A DNA stretch of 64,000 nt from Henricia sp. BOLD:AAB3569 (lineage: Eukaryota > Echinodermata > Asteroidea > Spinulosida > Echinasteridae). Below are positions 36,576 to 48,749 of the stretch, piece by piece. The notes beneath the pieces are model-generated. The model worked only from the letters and a program-made list of their open reading frames with translations. It ran no database searches and was not told where the DNA came from. Numbering within the stretch: the first letter of the stretch is position 1; every line of letters begins with the position of its first letter. A program made the translations under genes and the position numbers. Location of the stretch: positions 62,001-126,000 of the forward strand of contig JBBELK010001088.1 in assembly GCA_037783545.1 (NCBI GenBank), written 5' to 3'.

Positions 36576-37505
36576 CACCAGGTTAAGAATTTTGGACCTG
36601 ATGAATATTAGAACCAGTTTGTATACCACACTGTATTACAGGAGGTTCGATAAAGAGCGCCCTCTCGTGACTTGAAGGGCGCCCTCTCGTGACTTGAAGA
36701 GCGCCCTCTATTTACTTTTAATACACCCTTAAGCAAATTAAATTGGTCAACGGGGGTTTCAATTTTAATTGGTCATGGACAACCACTGGATGTTTCCAGA
36801 AGAAATATATAAATTAAACCAGACCCAACATAACTTAAAAAGGAAGAAAGGATAAATAAAAAGTACCAAAAGAAAAGCAATAAAAAAGCACAAACTAACA
36901 GAAAAAAAAGACAAGAGAAAATGACATTTTATCAATATATATTTCTTTATTTAAATTGGTAACAATTTAAAACAATGTAACAGTACAATCTGGATAATTT
37001 CTTATTTTAAAGAAAAGGGAATGTATCAGGCAGTATTGTATTTTACAGAAATATGCAAATAAGCAATCGGAAAAATGAACTAAAAATCACTTGAAAGTTA
37101 AGCCAATTTACGTGTAAACTAATGAAGTATGTTAACAATAGTACTGCTAATCTGCTGTTTCATTCAAGGCACTGAAATTCCTTCCATGAGCTCGTACAGA
37201 TCTGATAGAAAAGCCAAACTTTGGTGGGAAAAAAACAACAAAATTTTCCCTTGGAAAAACCCAGTGCACTCAAGCGTGAAACAGACGGTCTCTCCTCCAG
37301 AGTATATCTCAGATTCAACCTAGGACCCGAAAGCCACTTCTAGGAAATCAGAAACTTACTCCAGAAGAACACTCCCGAAATTACTCGCGGCCCAAAAAGG
37401 GCCAAATCTAATCAACGTAACAGCGATGGTTAGCATGCAGTGGACTTTTTGCATCACCTACGCGCATGCGTAATTATTCAGGGTTCTTCCTGCACTTTTG
37501 CGGCC

Positions 37506-37576
37506 TAGACTGGTTCGCGGACCTCATATTCTACAGAACACGAAAATTCATATTATGTGGTCCGCGAACCAGTCTA
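37506..37576. repeat. Foldback near the right end of U2
   Basis: TAGACTGGTTCGCGGACC and GGTCCGCGAACCAGTCTA are perfect inverted arms. Equivalents are at 30414-30484 (U1) and 46069-46139 (U3). Confidence 0.85.
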
Positions 37577-39162
37577 TTCTGCTGCCTGGCGGCGCTGTTC
37601 GAGTAGGCACCCCTGCATGTTACAATAATTATTTTGCCAAGTCGCCTTCTCATAAAATCTACTAAGTTGACTTGGCAAAATTCCATGCGCCTAAGGTCTA
37701 CTGTTTACTACAAACAACCTACTGCGTGCAATGTTTGCCCTTCAAATAAAATAAAAAACACCATACCACAACAGAATAGACTGATCCACATTGCAGTCAA
37801 ACCTTGATAATAAGAGCACTGTTAACACAACATTCTGCTTATAACGAGGACAATTAGTTTTTATCCCTGATAATACAAGATTCCTGTTAGAACGAGGTTT
37901 GACTGGACACCCTATCTTTTGTAAATTGAAAACGGCAATGAACACTGCATATGCAGTAGTTAGAAGTTGCATGGGAGTTTTCATGTGGGCGGGGCTTACT
38001 GGATCAGTCTATTCTTTAAACACTGATTATGTGCATTTTAATGTTGGGTGGAGCTACATTTGAATATGGGCGGAGCCTACAGAGTTAGTCTACAGCCACC
38101 AAAAACTAGTGTGATAATAACCCTGATAATAAGAGGACTGTTAATACAACATTCTGCTTATAACAAGGAACCCTGATAATAAGAGCACTGTTAATACAAC
38201 ATTCTGCTTATAAAGACAATTTCAAGTCCCAAGCCTTTGTTCTTCATTGTTTTCATTCCTGATAATACAAGGTTCCTGTTATAACAAGGTAATCTGCAAA
38301 GTCCCAAGGACCTCTTATTAACAAGGTTCGACTCAGTCATGCATGTGACCTGCTCTTGTGAATTGAGTGGGATGTCGTTGAACCTTTATATCTGGTCAAC
38401 ATTTTACTATGACCCCATTTAAATTTATTTCAATTTCATGAAGTCATTACAAATATTAAATCCTCTCAAAACTATTATAAATTCCTTAAATGTTTCGTTT
38501 AAATGTTTGGCAAAACCGGTTTTTAATTTTTTTCGGTTAAACGGTTAAACGTCCCATCCTTACTTTGCATTGACAGCCATGACAGGGGCAGGTTTTCATA
38601 TTTATATGATGTGACAATAGATTCGCAAAGTGCCTACTTGTGCATGTTACACGGTGACAATGTGATTGGTCCCTGTCATGGCCGCCTGCGCAGAGTCTAT
38701 AATAAAATGGGGTGTTATGGCCGAGTGGTCTAGTGCAGGAATCTGTGCCAGTACTAGAGCAAGGGGAGGGATTCCCCGGTGTCTCTGGCTGTTTCTAATT
38801 CAACTTAGAAGTTGATAGTTATTCGAATATCTATGTTAATTGATCCCATTCCTGTAATTGGCAGTCCTTCCGCTGTTGGATGTGGTAAATAAAAAAATAA
38901 AAACACACAAAACCTGTCAAGTGTCTTTCTTGGAAAAGTATATAGGATAATATATCAATAGCTTATTTATACATGTATTATATAGTACTAGCTGATATAA
39001 TATAAATGTGCAAAATAGGCCATACCAACTTACAAGTTTTCTGTGTAAAAACCAGTTTCTCTAAATTGGGCAATTTTCAATACAGATGCAACGAAGAGTT
39101 TGACGCGGAAAGGCTACATCCGCTGTGCATCATGAGAAAAAAAGTTGATATGTTGAGTATTC

Positions 39163-40132
39163 TTAAAGGAACACGTTGCCTTCAGATTTCACGAAATCTC
39201 ACGTTTGAGGGTGTTCCTTATACTTATTAAGAGTTGTTCTTGCAATAAAACACATTTAATGTGTTATAATTAGTGAATGGTAATTAAAAAAACAAACACT
39301 GACCTCTGACCCCCACTACATGTCCCGCGAAATGTATACGTATTTCAAGCCGTCAATACGATCGTCCGGGTAGTGGGCAAAATGCAGCGACGAGCAGGAG
39401 TTAGGTTGGCGCCGTAGCCAGTGGTCAGGTAAACCTATCAGATGAACGCTAGGTACCATACCATTCTCCGCCTCCCGAGACATGTGTGAAATGTAAACGT
39501 ACACACACACACACGGAAATTTATAAAACCCGGAAGTCGGAGGTGGTCGGAGATACCCAAAGGTACCCGGAGGTAGATTGTTTTTGCTAACGTGTAGTTG
39601 GTGCGTTGACGGTGGCCCGGAGCTACGCAGTATTAAAATAACAAGCCGGAGGTAGGTTGTAGCATGTACTACACGGTCACAACAAATTCTACCTCCGACC
39701 TCCGGGTTTCAACGACACCCCACACACACACACACACACCGACTGGCTGTCAAAAAATGGATCGTCAAGAGAACACAGCAGACGCGTCAAAAAAGAAAAA
39801 AACGAAAACCTCGCCAATCAGGGTAAGAATATTGTCATGGGACAAACCGATAGAAATAATTGTTCAGAAGTATTTCAACAGCTGCGACTGGAAATAAGAC
39901 TAATATAATTTCTCCGCCATTTATGGGAGTCAAGATTTTGACTCCCATAAATGGCGGAGCGTGCTGCTTCGAGACATTACGCAAAATTGAAGCATTTCTA
40001 AAGCACGTTTGTGTGGATCATTATATTCTACTTTTTAAACATCTTTCAGATCGTGCTCATTATACTTCAAACGCTTGTAATAGCCCAAAAACGCCCAATA
40101 AAGCGCAACCCGAAGGCAACGTGTTCCTTTAA
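39163..40132. mobile_element. TTAA element inserted only in U2 (962 bp)
   Basis: TTAA at 39163-39166 and 40129-40132 bounds 39167-40128. The inverted ends are AGGAACACGTTGCCTTC and its exact complement (17 bp). U1 has the uninterrupted site with one TTAA at 32109-32112, and U3 has TTGA there. Inside are a CA repeat, a nested 206-bp element (39515-39720) and a hairpin of TCCGCCATTTATGGGAGTCA and complement (about 39911-39958). No transposase frame; a piggyBac-type enzyme is the likely mover. Confidence 0.93.
39515..39720. mobile_element. Nested inverted-repeat element within the TTAA element
   Basis: Begins GGAAATTTATAAAACCCGG and ends GGGTTTCAACGACACCC, the same family as 26041-26259. It is flanked on both sides by CA dinucleotide repeat, so it appears to have inserted into or duplicated that tract. 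Confidence 0.78.
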
Positions 40133-41892
40133 CAAAATGCGAAGAAAATATTTTTTTCTTCATTTCCGAGTATTCGTTTTCAAATCAAATCTGAATTGTT
40201 TGAACAAATGGATATATGCACCAATGTCGACTGCACAGTCAGATAATGACCTCTCCGACAGGAACTCTTGGTGGCGCTCTTTATTGTAAAACGCCCAAAT
40301 TCTACAACCCAAATAAAGTGTTCGTATATGGAATAGGTGGACCGGACACTAGTCTATAGTTGTCCCTTGAACTTGTTAGACTGGTTTCCGGATCACATAT
40401 TCCGCCCACAAACACATTTTCTATATGTACAAACACGTGCGTGGAATATGAGGTCCGGAAACCAGTCTATTATACTTCGGGGCGCGCGCGCTGATCAAAA
40501 TCGACTAGGCCTACATAAGCAGACGAAATCTGCTGTTTAGTTCATTTTCACTATTTACCAAGCTCGTGAAGCTTTGTAAACAAACACACGTGCTCAAAGT
40601 GGAGACTGTTTTCGTAAAATACAATGCCGAATAACAAGGATGACAAGCATTGATCAACAAAGACACGTTTTGTGTCAAATTTGCGGATCCTAGCTGTGAT
40701 GTGGCCAACAATATGGTGGCCTGCTTCAATTTTTGGACTTTGAATATGGTCGTCTGCTCACGCCCAGCGATGGCACGATCAATTTTGCTTCATGTTCGTT
40801 GCGATCTTACTCCCAACTCTCTCCATTCCAGGATAAAGTCTGCGCCTGTGCAGTTTCGTAGCCAATTAAGTGGGCTAGTCGATCAGCTCAGGTCATGCAG
40901 GTAGGCCTATGACTATGTTAATGTTAATTTTTTTGGGGAAAGAATTGGAATTTATGGGAAGTTTGTCATGGTTCAGTTGTGTGCAAAACAAATCTTAAAT
41001 TTTTCCCACTCAAAATTTTTGTTTTTTCCATCATAATCTGCATGCACATCCCATTGCTAAAAAAAATGCTGATCAACTTCCCAACTCTTACCATTTTTTG
41101 AGCCGACCATGCCGACCAACATGACCAAAATTGTCAACATTTGTACGGTTTTACATGTTCTACAAAGCATGGTATTTTTCTTCAAGAAACCCCTCCCTCC
41201 CCCGAAATACTACTTATGAAAATGTTTTTGTCCGTATAGCCTACTGTGAAATGTCAACATTTAACAGTGCCACAGTGGTGCATGTAAAATTGTATGCAGC
41301 CCTCGACCCCCATCACCTTTCCTACGCTCTATAGACCCGTGAAAACGTTGACAACTTTGGACGGCCCCTTTGGTCAGCACTGCCCCTCCAGTTTGCCTCA
41401 ATTTGCCGGACTCAAAGATGAGTGCAAATAAATTCCTGTGAAAAGTTTAACCTTGTTTACTTTACCCTACATGTGTAGGGGCCCGAGTCTGTAATTGTTT
41501 AAACTCAGTTGGTTTTTGGAAACAAAATGATCATGAAAAACAACAATAAATTTACAAATTTGTTTGTTCCATAAAATAACAATATTCGTTTCTTTATTTG
41601 ACAGACCGAATGCATCTCCAGGATTTGTGGCGTGCATGACCAAGACGAAGAAGGGGAAGAATATAACGGGAGGGAGGTACGAGCAACAGTTTTATTTTTA
41701 TAGACCAATGTTTTAGCCAGAAGTGTATCTGGGTGTTTTGTGTTTTGACACATATTAACTAAGAAGGCATTCAAAGTAACTCAAGTGGTGTTTAAATTAG
41801 CCCAAAGGAGTGTTCAAATTAGCCCAGGGAGTGTCCAAAGTAACTCCAGGGTGTCGAAAAGTAGATAAAGGGGTGTTCCAAATACCCCATTT

Positions 41893-41983
41893 CACTATGA
41901 GCAACTAACAATGGAAATTGGGCACAGATCATTGTTATTAACAATGGTCTGTGCCAAATTTCCATTGTTAGTTGCTCACAGTG
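41893..41983. repeat. 91-bp palindrome (U3)
   Basis: Same palindrome as in U1 and U2, with GATCATTG in place of GACCATTG on the left of the centre, which makes one mismatch in the stem. Confidence 0.88.
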
Positions 41984-44507
41984 TTTGAAGAAGAATTCAA
42001 TGTGATGTGTAAACCTAGCTCAAAAGGGTTTCTAAAGTACCTCGGGGGCATTTATAATATCCAAATACTCAACTGGCTAAAACCATTGGTTGTAATTGTA
42101 TTGTTAGAGTCGTCCAAAGTTGCCAACATTTTCACAGTTCTACAAAGTATAGAAAGGGGGATGGAGGTCGAGGGCCTTTTATGACGTTACACTGTCAAAT
42201 TTTGACATTTTACTGTGACAACAAAATGTTGATAAGTATTGGAAGGGGTGGGGGTGGGTGTGTCTTGAAAAATAAGTGCTCTCTAAAACTGTGAAGATGT
42301 TGACAACTTTTGATGGCCCCTTGAAGGAGTGTGTTCAGATTTTACCTGAAGATGGGTTTCATTGCAACATTGTAACAGTCATATAGAAAACCATCCCAAA
42401 ATACTATCAATAGGGAAACAAATCCCCAAAATTTCAATTTCCAATTTGGATGTGGAGGTGTGATCACTGCACTGCTTTATGGAACCAGATAAATTACTTA
42501 CATTGGAATTTTTTTTATGATATCCTTGAAAATATACGGATTGAGAATGCAAAATTTCAGAATGGTAATGAGAAATATATGACAAATTATATGGTATCAA
42601 ATTCTTAACACCCATGGGGAAAAATGGGGGCTCAAAAATGTGATCTGGACACGCTCTTTTAAAGTTAATGTACACCAACATCTAAGACCCCCGACTGATC
42701 ATTAATGTCTTATTTATTTTGTATGTTACATCAGTCACTGATCTTCTTTAAGAAGGTAGAACACATGATTAGTAAACTGTTAGAAGGGGTGTTACCTCCA
42801 ATCGTGATTAGAAGCCCATGTTTATAAAACTGCCCTGTAATTCCAGCTACAGAGGTGTAGTAATACTTCTGAAAACTTGACAAAATCCATGCATGGTTTT
42901 TATGTTGAGTTGAATAAAGTCTTTTGCAAAAGACTTTTAGAAAACCACCTTCAGTTGTTAATTTCTCACACAAAATGCCATTTTGGACTCAAATAAAAAC
43001 ATGGTGTTTTAGTACCATTGTTAATAACACTTTTAGTAAGGTTTTTCTTGTCAACTCATGAACAAAAAGTTAGGGTCACTGCAAATGATGTGTTCTACCT
43101 TTATAAAGTTAACAGCATTCCAGTGGAAAGTTGCAATAATGAACATGTGTGGGATCCATAACAAGTGTTTGTTGTCGTCATTTGTTACAATAAACAAAAA
43201 GAGATACATAATTGTTACGAACCGTGAGTGATGTTCACTAGAAAGTTTGATATAGTGAAGTTTCTATGTATATCGTGTTCATTATAGAAACTTTCCACTG
43301 TAATGTCTTCAGATAAAAATGTTAATTGAATAGAGTAAATCTTCACTTAGAGATGCATTCTGCCCCAACATCCATGGAATTTATGTACCATAAATGAACT
43401 CAAACTGCAAATACATGCATGTTAACCCTTTTGTCACCCTGAAGACATTTTGGAACTTGGGTGTTCGAGATACAAAAAGCATTTGCGGCAAAAATTGTGC
43501 GGATCTTTGTCGTAAATTTACTGACATTTTGATGGAATAAGTTACTTTTGTGAATCCTGCTTAAATTGGAACCATCATTTTTACATCTTAAATCAAAGTT
43601 GGGTTTTTTTATGTGGTAGAATCACTTTTTTGGGTCATTTTGAACCTTTTAATCCCATTTTATTTCTCATAGTGTCTTTTATCATTCCTTTTAGCCCATT
43701 TTATTGTATTTGCGGTAATTTTGGCCCTGTTTTATTGCATTTCTATCGTAATTTCATCATTTATTTACTTTTTTTTTAGCCCATTTCATCATACTTTAAT
43801 TGTAGTTTTGTACATTTTTACTTTTAACCCTTTTTATTGTATAATTTCTGACCCCTTTGGCCCTGTTTGATTGTATTTCTGTAGATTTGAGCCATTTTGA
43901 AACCTTTTAAAACCCTTTTTGAGCCATTTTACAGCGTTTTAACATAGTAATTTTGCCATTTTCAGCCTTTTTAGCGCATTTAATGTAATTTTGTAATTTT
44001 GACCTTTTGGCGCTCCATAACTTATCTATTGTTAATTTCGTCATTTTTAACCATGAATTGTAATTTTGACATTTTGGCGCTCCATCATATGCTAATTCAT
44101 TGTAATTTTTCATTTTTCGTCTTTTTAATCGATATTTTGAAATGTTGTCTCTTTGGCGCTCCATACCTGTATTTCCCGATGTACATGTAGTTGAGTGTAT
44201 TACACGGTGCATGTGAGACCGTTAAGTTGGTCCATGCACACGCACCAAAAAAAAGAAAAAAGTATGGGGCACAAAAAACACAAAATTATTCACCCGCCAA
44301 AATGTGTCCTCCCTTTTTGCCCCTCCCCTTCTTGTCTCCTACTCCACCATCTCCTCCCCTTGCCGCATCCTTCCGGTGTCGTCTCCTCTGCGTTGTTTCC
44401 TCCGTTGCCTTTATTCATGGGGTTAGTGTTAGTACATATTATACACATCAATCATGGGGTTAGTATATAAATCATGGGGTTAGTATATAAATCATGGGGT
44501 TAGTACA

Positions 44508-44584
44508 TGCTCGCCGCGGGAGTTGAATCGGGGTCCTCAGATCTCGAGTTCTCTGCTCTCTCCACTAGACCACCGCGGTGAGCA
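44508..44584 (-). ncRNA. tRNA-like sequence in U3
   Basis: Copy of 29408-29484. One change converts the start of the B-box from GGTTC to GATTC, which would weaken a pol III promoter. Probably not a functional tRNA. Confidence 0.45.
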
Positions 44585-45032
44585 CACCAGGTTAAGAATT
44601 TTGGACCTGATGAATATTAGAACCAGTATATTGAAGAGCGCCCTCTATTTACTTTGAATACACCCTTAAGCAAATTAAATTGGTCAACGGGGGTTTCAAA
44701 TTTAATTGGTCATGGACAACCACTGGATGTTTCAATTTTTTTTAAAGAAATATATAAATAAAACCAGACCCAACAGAACTTAAAAAGGAAGAAAGGATAA
44801 ATAAAAAGTACCAAGAAAAATGCACAAACTAACAGAAAAAAAGACAAGAGAAAATGACATTTTATCAATATATATTTCTTTATTTAAATTGGTAACAATT
44901 TAAAACAATGCAACAGTACAATCTGAATAATTTCTTATTTTAAAGAAAAGGGAATGTATTTAATAGGCAGTACTGTATTTTACAGAGATATGCAAATAAG
45001 CAATCGGAAAAATGAACTAAAAATCACTTGAA

Positions 45033-45825
45033 AGTTAAGCCAATGTCTCAAAGTAATTAGGTTACAACATTTTTTTAAATGTGATATTAAACCCGCTCCA
45101 TCTAATTTCATTATCATTAATGAAGTATGTTAACAATACACTGTTCATGGCACTGAAATTCCTTCCATATGATCTAAGCTACAATATCAATCGTAACATC
45201 TTCAATTTGTACATGTACAAGAAAGACAATCATAGGGTTTTCATTTAAAGTTACAGTACTTTTTTTAGCAAAGTTACAGATTGTGCTTAGTTACATTTAC
45301 TGTAAGAATTTACAAGTCGGCCATACTGTCGTTCCATTTAAATGACTTGTCAGTCATGAGCTAGTACAGATCTGATAGAAAAGCCAAACTTTGGTGGGGA
45401 AAAAACTTGGAAAAACCTAGTGATTTTTCCACAACTGCCATAGGTTATAAACACGAGGCCTTTAGGTGATGGCGGACTTACAAAATTCTTCCCAAATAAA
45501 AATATTGTTGGTATCTTTTTCAGTGGATTCTATACATGTACCCAGCACGATATGTGGCAAAGGGACGCCCTTAAACCTCTCAACACACGCCCTTTTGTTA
45601 ACGCACCAACGGCCCCTGGCCCTAAAACTGAAAGGAATTCCCAAATGGGATTCTAGGTACATGTACAGCATAAACAAAATGGGATGATATGTCAGGTTGC
45701 ATTACAGGAAGTGCCTACGCTTCTACGAAACGATCGCGCCTCAGCCTAGCTCTCTCGCGCGGTCCTACTATTTGCGACATCACCATAGGCTACTCGCTTC
45801 GTCCGTTCCGCAACTAAAGATACCA
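45033..45825. other. Sequence present in U3 but missing from U1 and U2
   Basis: U3 carries several hundred extra bases interleaved with segments shared with U1 and U2. At one edge U1 reads CCTAGTGCACTCAAG where U3 has CCTAGTGATTTTTCC, then about 410 bp, then ACCAAGTGCACTCAAG. The shared AGTG at both edges fits a microhomology deletion in the U1/U2 lineage rather than an insertion in U3. No gene recognised. Confidence 0.55.
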
Positions 45826-46254
45826 AGTGCACTCAAGCGTGAAACAGGCGGTCTCTCCTCCAGAGTATATCTCAGATTCAACCTAGGACCCGAAAGCCAC
45901 TTCTAGGAATTCAGAAACTTACTCCAGAAGAACACCCCAAAAATTACTCGCGGCCCGAAAAGGGCCAAATCTAATCAACGTAACAGCGATGGTTAGCATG
46001 CAGTGGACTTTTTGCATCACCTACGCGCATGCGTAATTATTCAGAGTTCTTCCTGCACTTTTGCGGCCTAGACTGGTTCGCGGACCTCATATTCTACAGA
46101 ACACGAAAATTCATATTATGTGGTCCGCGAACCAGTCTATTCTACTGCCTGGCGGCGCTGTTCGAGTAGGCACCCCTGCATGTTACAATAATGATTTTGC
46201 CAAGTCGCCTTCTCATAAAATCTACTAAGTTAATTTGGCAAAATTCCATGCGCC

Positions 46255-46349
46255 TAACACTATGAGCAACTAACCATGGAAATTGGGCACAAACCATTGT
46301 TATTAACAATGGTGTGCCTAATTTCCATTTTTAGTTGCTCATAGTGTAA
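46255..46349. mobile_element. 89-bp hairpin MITE inserted in U3, TAA duplication
   Basis: The element 46258-46346 is a diverged copy of the 91-bp palindrome, flanked by TAA at 46255-46257 and 46347-46349. U1 and U2 have the empty site GCGCCTAAGGTC. A 3-bp TAA duplication fits PIF/Harbinger-type movement. Confidence 0.9.
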
Positions 46350-46772
46350 GGTCTACTGTTTACTACAGACAACTATACTGCGTGAAATGTTTGCCCTTCA
46401 AATAAAAAAATACCATACTACAACAGAATAGACAGATCCACATTGCAGTCAAACCTCGATAATAAGAGCACTGTTAATACAACATTCTGCTTATAACGAG
46501 GACAATTTGTTTTTATCCTGATAATACAATATTCCTGTTATAACGAGGTTTGACTGTACATCCCATCCTTTGTAAATTGAAAACGGCAATCAACACTGCA
46601 TATGCAGTAGTTCAAAGTTGCTTGGGAGTTTTCATGTGGGCGGGGCTTACTGGATCGGTCTATCTTTAAACATGTGCATTTTGATGTGATGGGTGGAGCT
46701 ACATTTGAATATGGGCGGAGCCTACAGTTAGTCTACAGCCACCAAAAACCAGTGTGAGTGCTGCATAGTCGA

Positions 46773-47115
46773 ACCCTGATAATAAGAGCACTGTTAATAC
46801 AACATTCTGCTTATAACAAGGAACCCTGATAATAAGAGCACTGTTAACACATAATTCTGCTCATAACAAGGAACCCTGATAATAAGAGCACTGTTAATAC
46901 AACATTCTGCCTATAACAAGGAACCCTAATAATAAGAGCACTGTTAATACAACATTCTGCTCATAACAAGGAACCCTGATAATAAGAGCACTGTTATACA
47001 ACATTCTGCTTATAACAAGGAACCCTGATAATAAGAGCACTGTTAATACAACATTCTGCTTATAACAAGGAACCCTGATAATAAGAGCAGTGTTAATACA
47101 ACATTCTGCTTATAT
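46773..47115. repeat. Expanded CCTGATAATAAGAGCAC array in U3
   Basis: About seven copies of a 46-50 bp repeat, compared with two or three in U1 and U2. It ends in a short TATATA tract. Confidence 0.85.
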
Positions 47116-47285
47116 ATACGGTAACAAGGACAATTTCAAGTCCCATTCCTTTGTTCTTCATTGTTGTCGTTCCTGATAATACAAGGTTCCTGTTATAACA
47201 AGGTAATCTGCAAAGTCCCAATTACCTCTTATTTGCAAGGTTCGACTCATGCATGTGACCTGCTCTCGTGAATTGAGTCGGATGT

Positions 47286-47975
47286 CGCACAGTCCGGGCC
47301 GAGTTTTTGCAACCATAAACAGAATTAAACTGTGGATTCAGGCCCATTATAATGTGTTTGAGTCCGTAGGCAAGACACTTAATCTCAATTGCCTCGTCAA
47401 CCCAAGTGATATATGGGAAGCTGTAAGGGGGAAATGCCACAATCTAACTGCTGATAGGGGTGTTGCGCCTTGCAAAACGGTTCTGGTGATTTCCTGATGG
47501 TAGCGGTAATAATGGCAACAGTGCCAGGAGCACCTCCGTAGGGGCGGACCATCGATATATATACACTGGATGAAGTATGCATAGCAGTTGGCTATACGAG
47601 AATTGAAGCTACGTGCCGGCCGCCATTGTACCCCACGGACAATGCTTGGTCTAGACTGCTTCCCGGTCCATGCGATCGCTTGCATTCCACTTGACACAAG
47701 TAGACCATGATGTAGACTAGTGAAGACAGTATGACAAGTCTAGGCAAGGCATTGTATTTGGTGGGGTACAATGGCGGACGTCGTTGCTTCATCCAGTGTA
47801 TATATATATCGATGGGGCAGACATGTGCGCTATATAAATATCCACCATATTATTATTAAAAATATAATTTGGATATTATGCCTGGAATTTCTATTGAATT
47901 TTGCTATTTTAACGATCCCGCATCAGCCACCAATTTCTAGAAATGGAACAGAAAACTCGGCCCAGACTGCGCAAC
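47286..47975. mobile_element. Composite foldback insertion in U3
   Basis: Ends CACAGTCCGGGCCGAGTTTT and the near-complement of CGCAGTCTGGGCCGAGTTTT are inverted; U1 and U2 lack the block. The left part (about 47360-47535) is SINE-like and shares sequence, in opposite orientation, with the 134-bp tandem repeats at 51190-51820. The element at 47539-47822 is nested inside. Confidence 0.7.
47539..47822. mobile_element. Foldback element related to 23624-24105
   Basis: Ends in CATCGATATATATACACTGG and its near-complement, with an interior (CTTCATCCAGTG, GGGGTACAATGGCGG, GATCGC) matching the core of 23633-24096. Flanks GGGCGGAC and GGGCAGAC look like an 8-bp target duplication with one mismatch. 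It lies within the larger insertion at 47286-47975. Confidence 0.7.
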
Positions 47976-48749
47976 AACTCATTTCGTTGGCGAGGTCTCA
48001 CATACACCCTTTCAAAATAGAAACTTGACACAGGTGACAACAAGATACCGACATTTTGGATAATTCTTTTGTCTTTATTACTAACATTAGGCTCGTGTAT
48101 GCTGTCAGTTCACTGATGATCCTATAATGTTTATATCTCTCAGTTTTGAACCCTTTGCACTAAGGATGGGAATTTACGGTTAATTCAGAAACCGGTTAAA
48201 CGTCCCATCTTTACTTTGCATTGACAGCCATGACAGGGGCAGGTTTTCATATTTAAATCATGTGACAATAGATCCACAAAGTGCATGTTACACAGTGACA
48301 ATGTGACTGCTCCCTGTCATGGCTGCTCGTGCAGAGAGTCTATAACAAACACACAAAACCTGTCAAGTGTCTTTCTTGGAAAAGTATATATGATAATATA
48401 TCAATAGCTTATTTATACATGTATAGGCCAAATTACAAGTTTTCTGTGTAAAAACTAGGTTCTCAATTTTGGGCAATTTTCAATACAGAAGCCACTAAGA
48501 GTTTGACTCGGAAAGACTACATCCATGAGAAAAAAAGGTGATATTGTGTCGAGTATTCTTGACAAAAAATGCGAAGAGAATATTTTTTTCTTCGCTTTCA
48601 AGTATTTGTTTTCAAATCAAATCTGAATTGTTTAAACAAATGCACCAATGACGACTGCGCAGTCAGAACATAAATGACCTCTCCGACAGAAACTCATGGT
48701 GGCGCTCTTTATTGTAAAACGCCCAAATTCTACAAGCCAAATAAAGTGT

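Larger units (their letters stand above)
32302..40319. repeat. Tandem unit U2 (8.02 kb including a 966-bp insertion)
   Basis: Second direct copy. Its left part (32302 to about 33.85 kb) shares diagnostic bases with U3, while its right part (about 34.02-39.16 kb) shares them with U1. Without the TTAA insertion it is about 7.05 kb, equal to U1. No gene recognised. Confidence 0.9.
40320..48749. repeat. Tandem unit U3 (about 8.43 kb)
   Basis: Third direct copy, ending at AAATAAAGTGT near 48749. Its left part is almost identical to U2 and its right part is the most diverged of the three. Unit-specific additions: sequence absent from U1/U2 at about 45033-45825, an 89-bp hairpin at 46258-46346, an expanded CCTGATAATAAG array, and a foldback-bounded insertion at about 47286-47975. 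No gene recognised. Confidence 0.88.
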
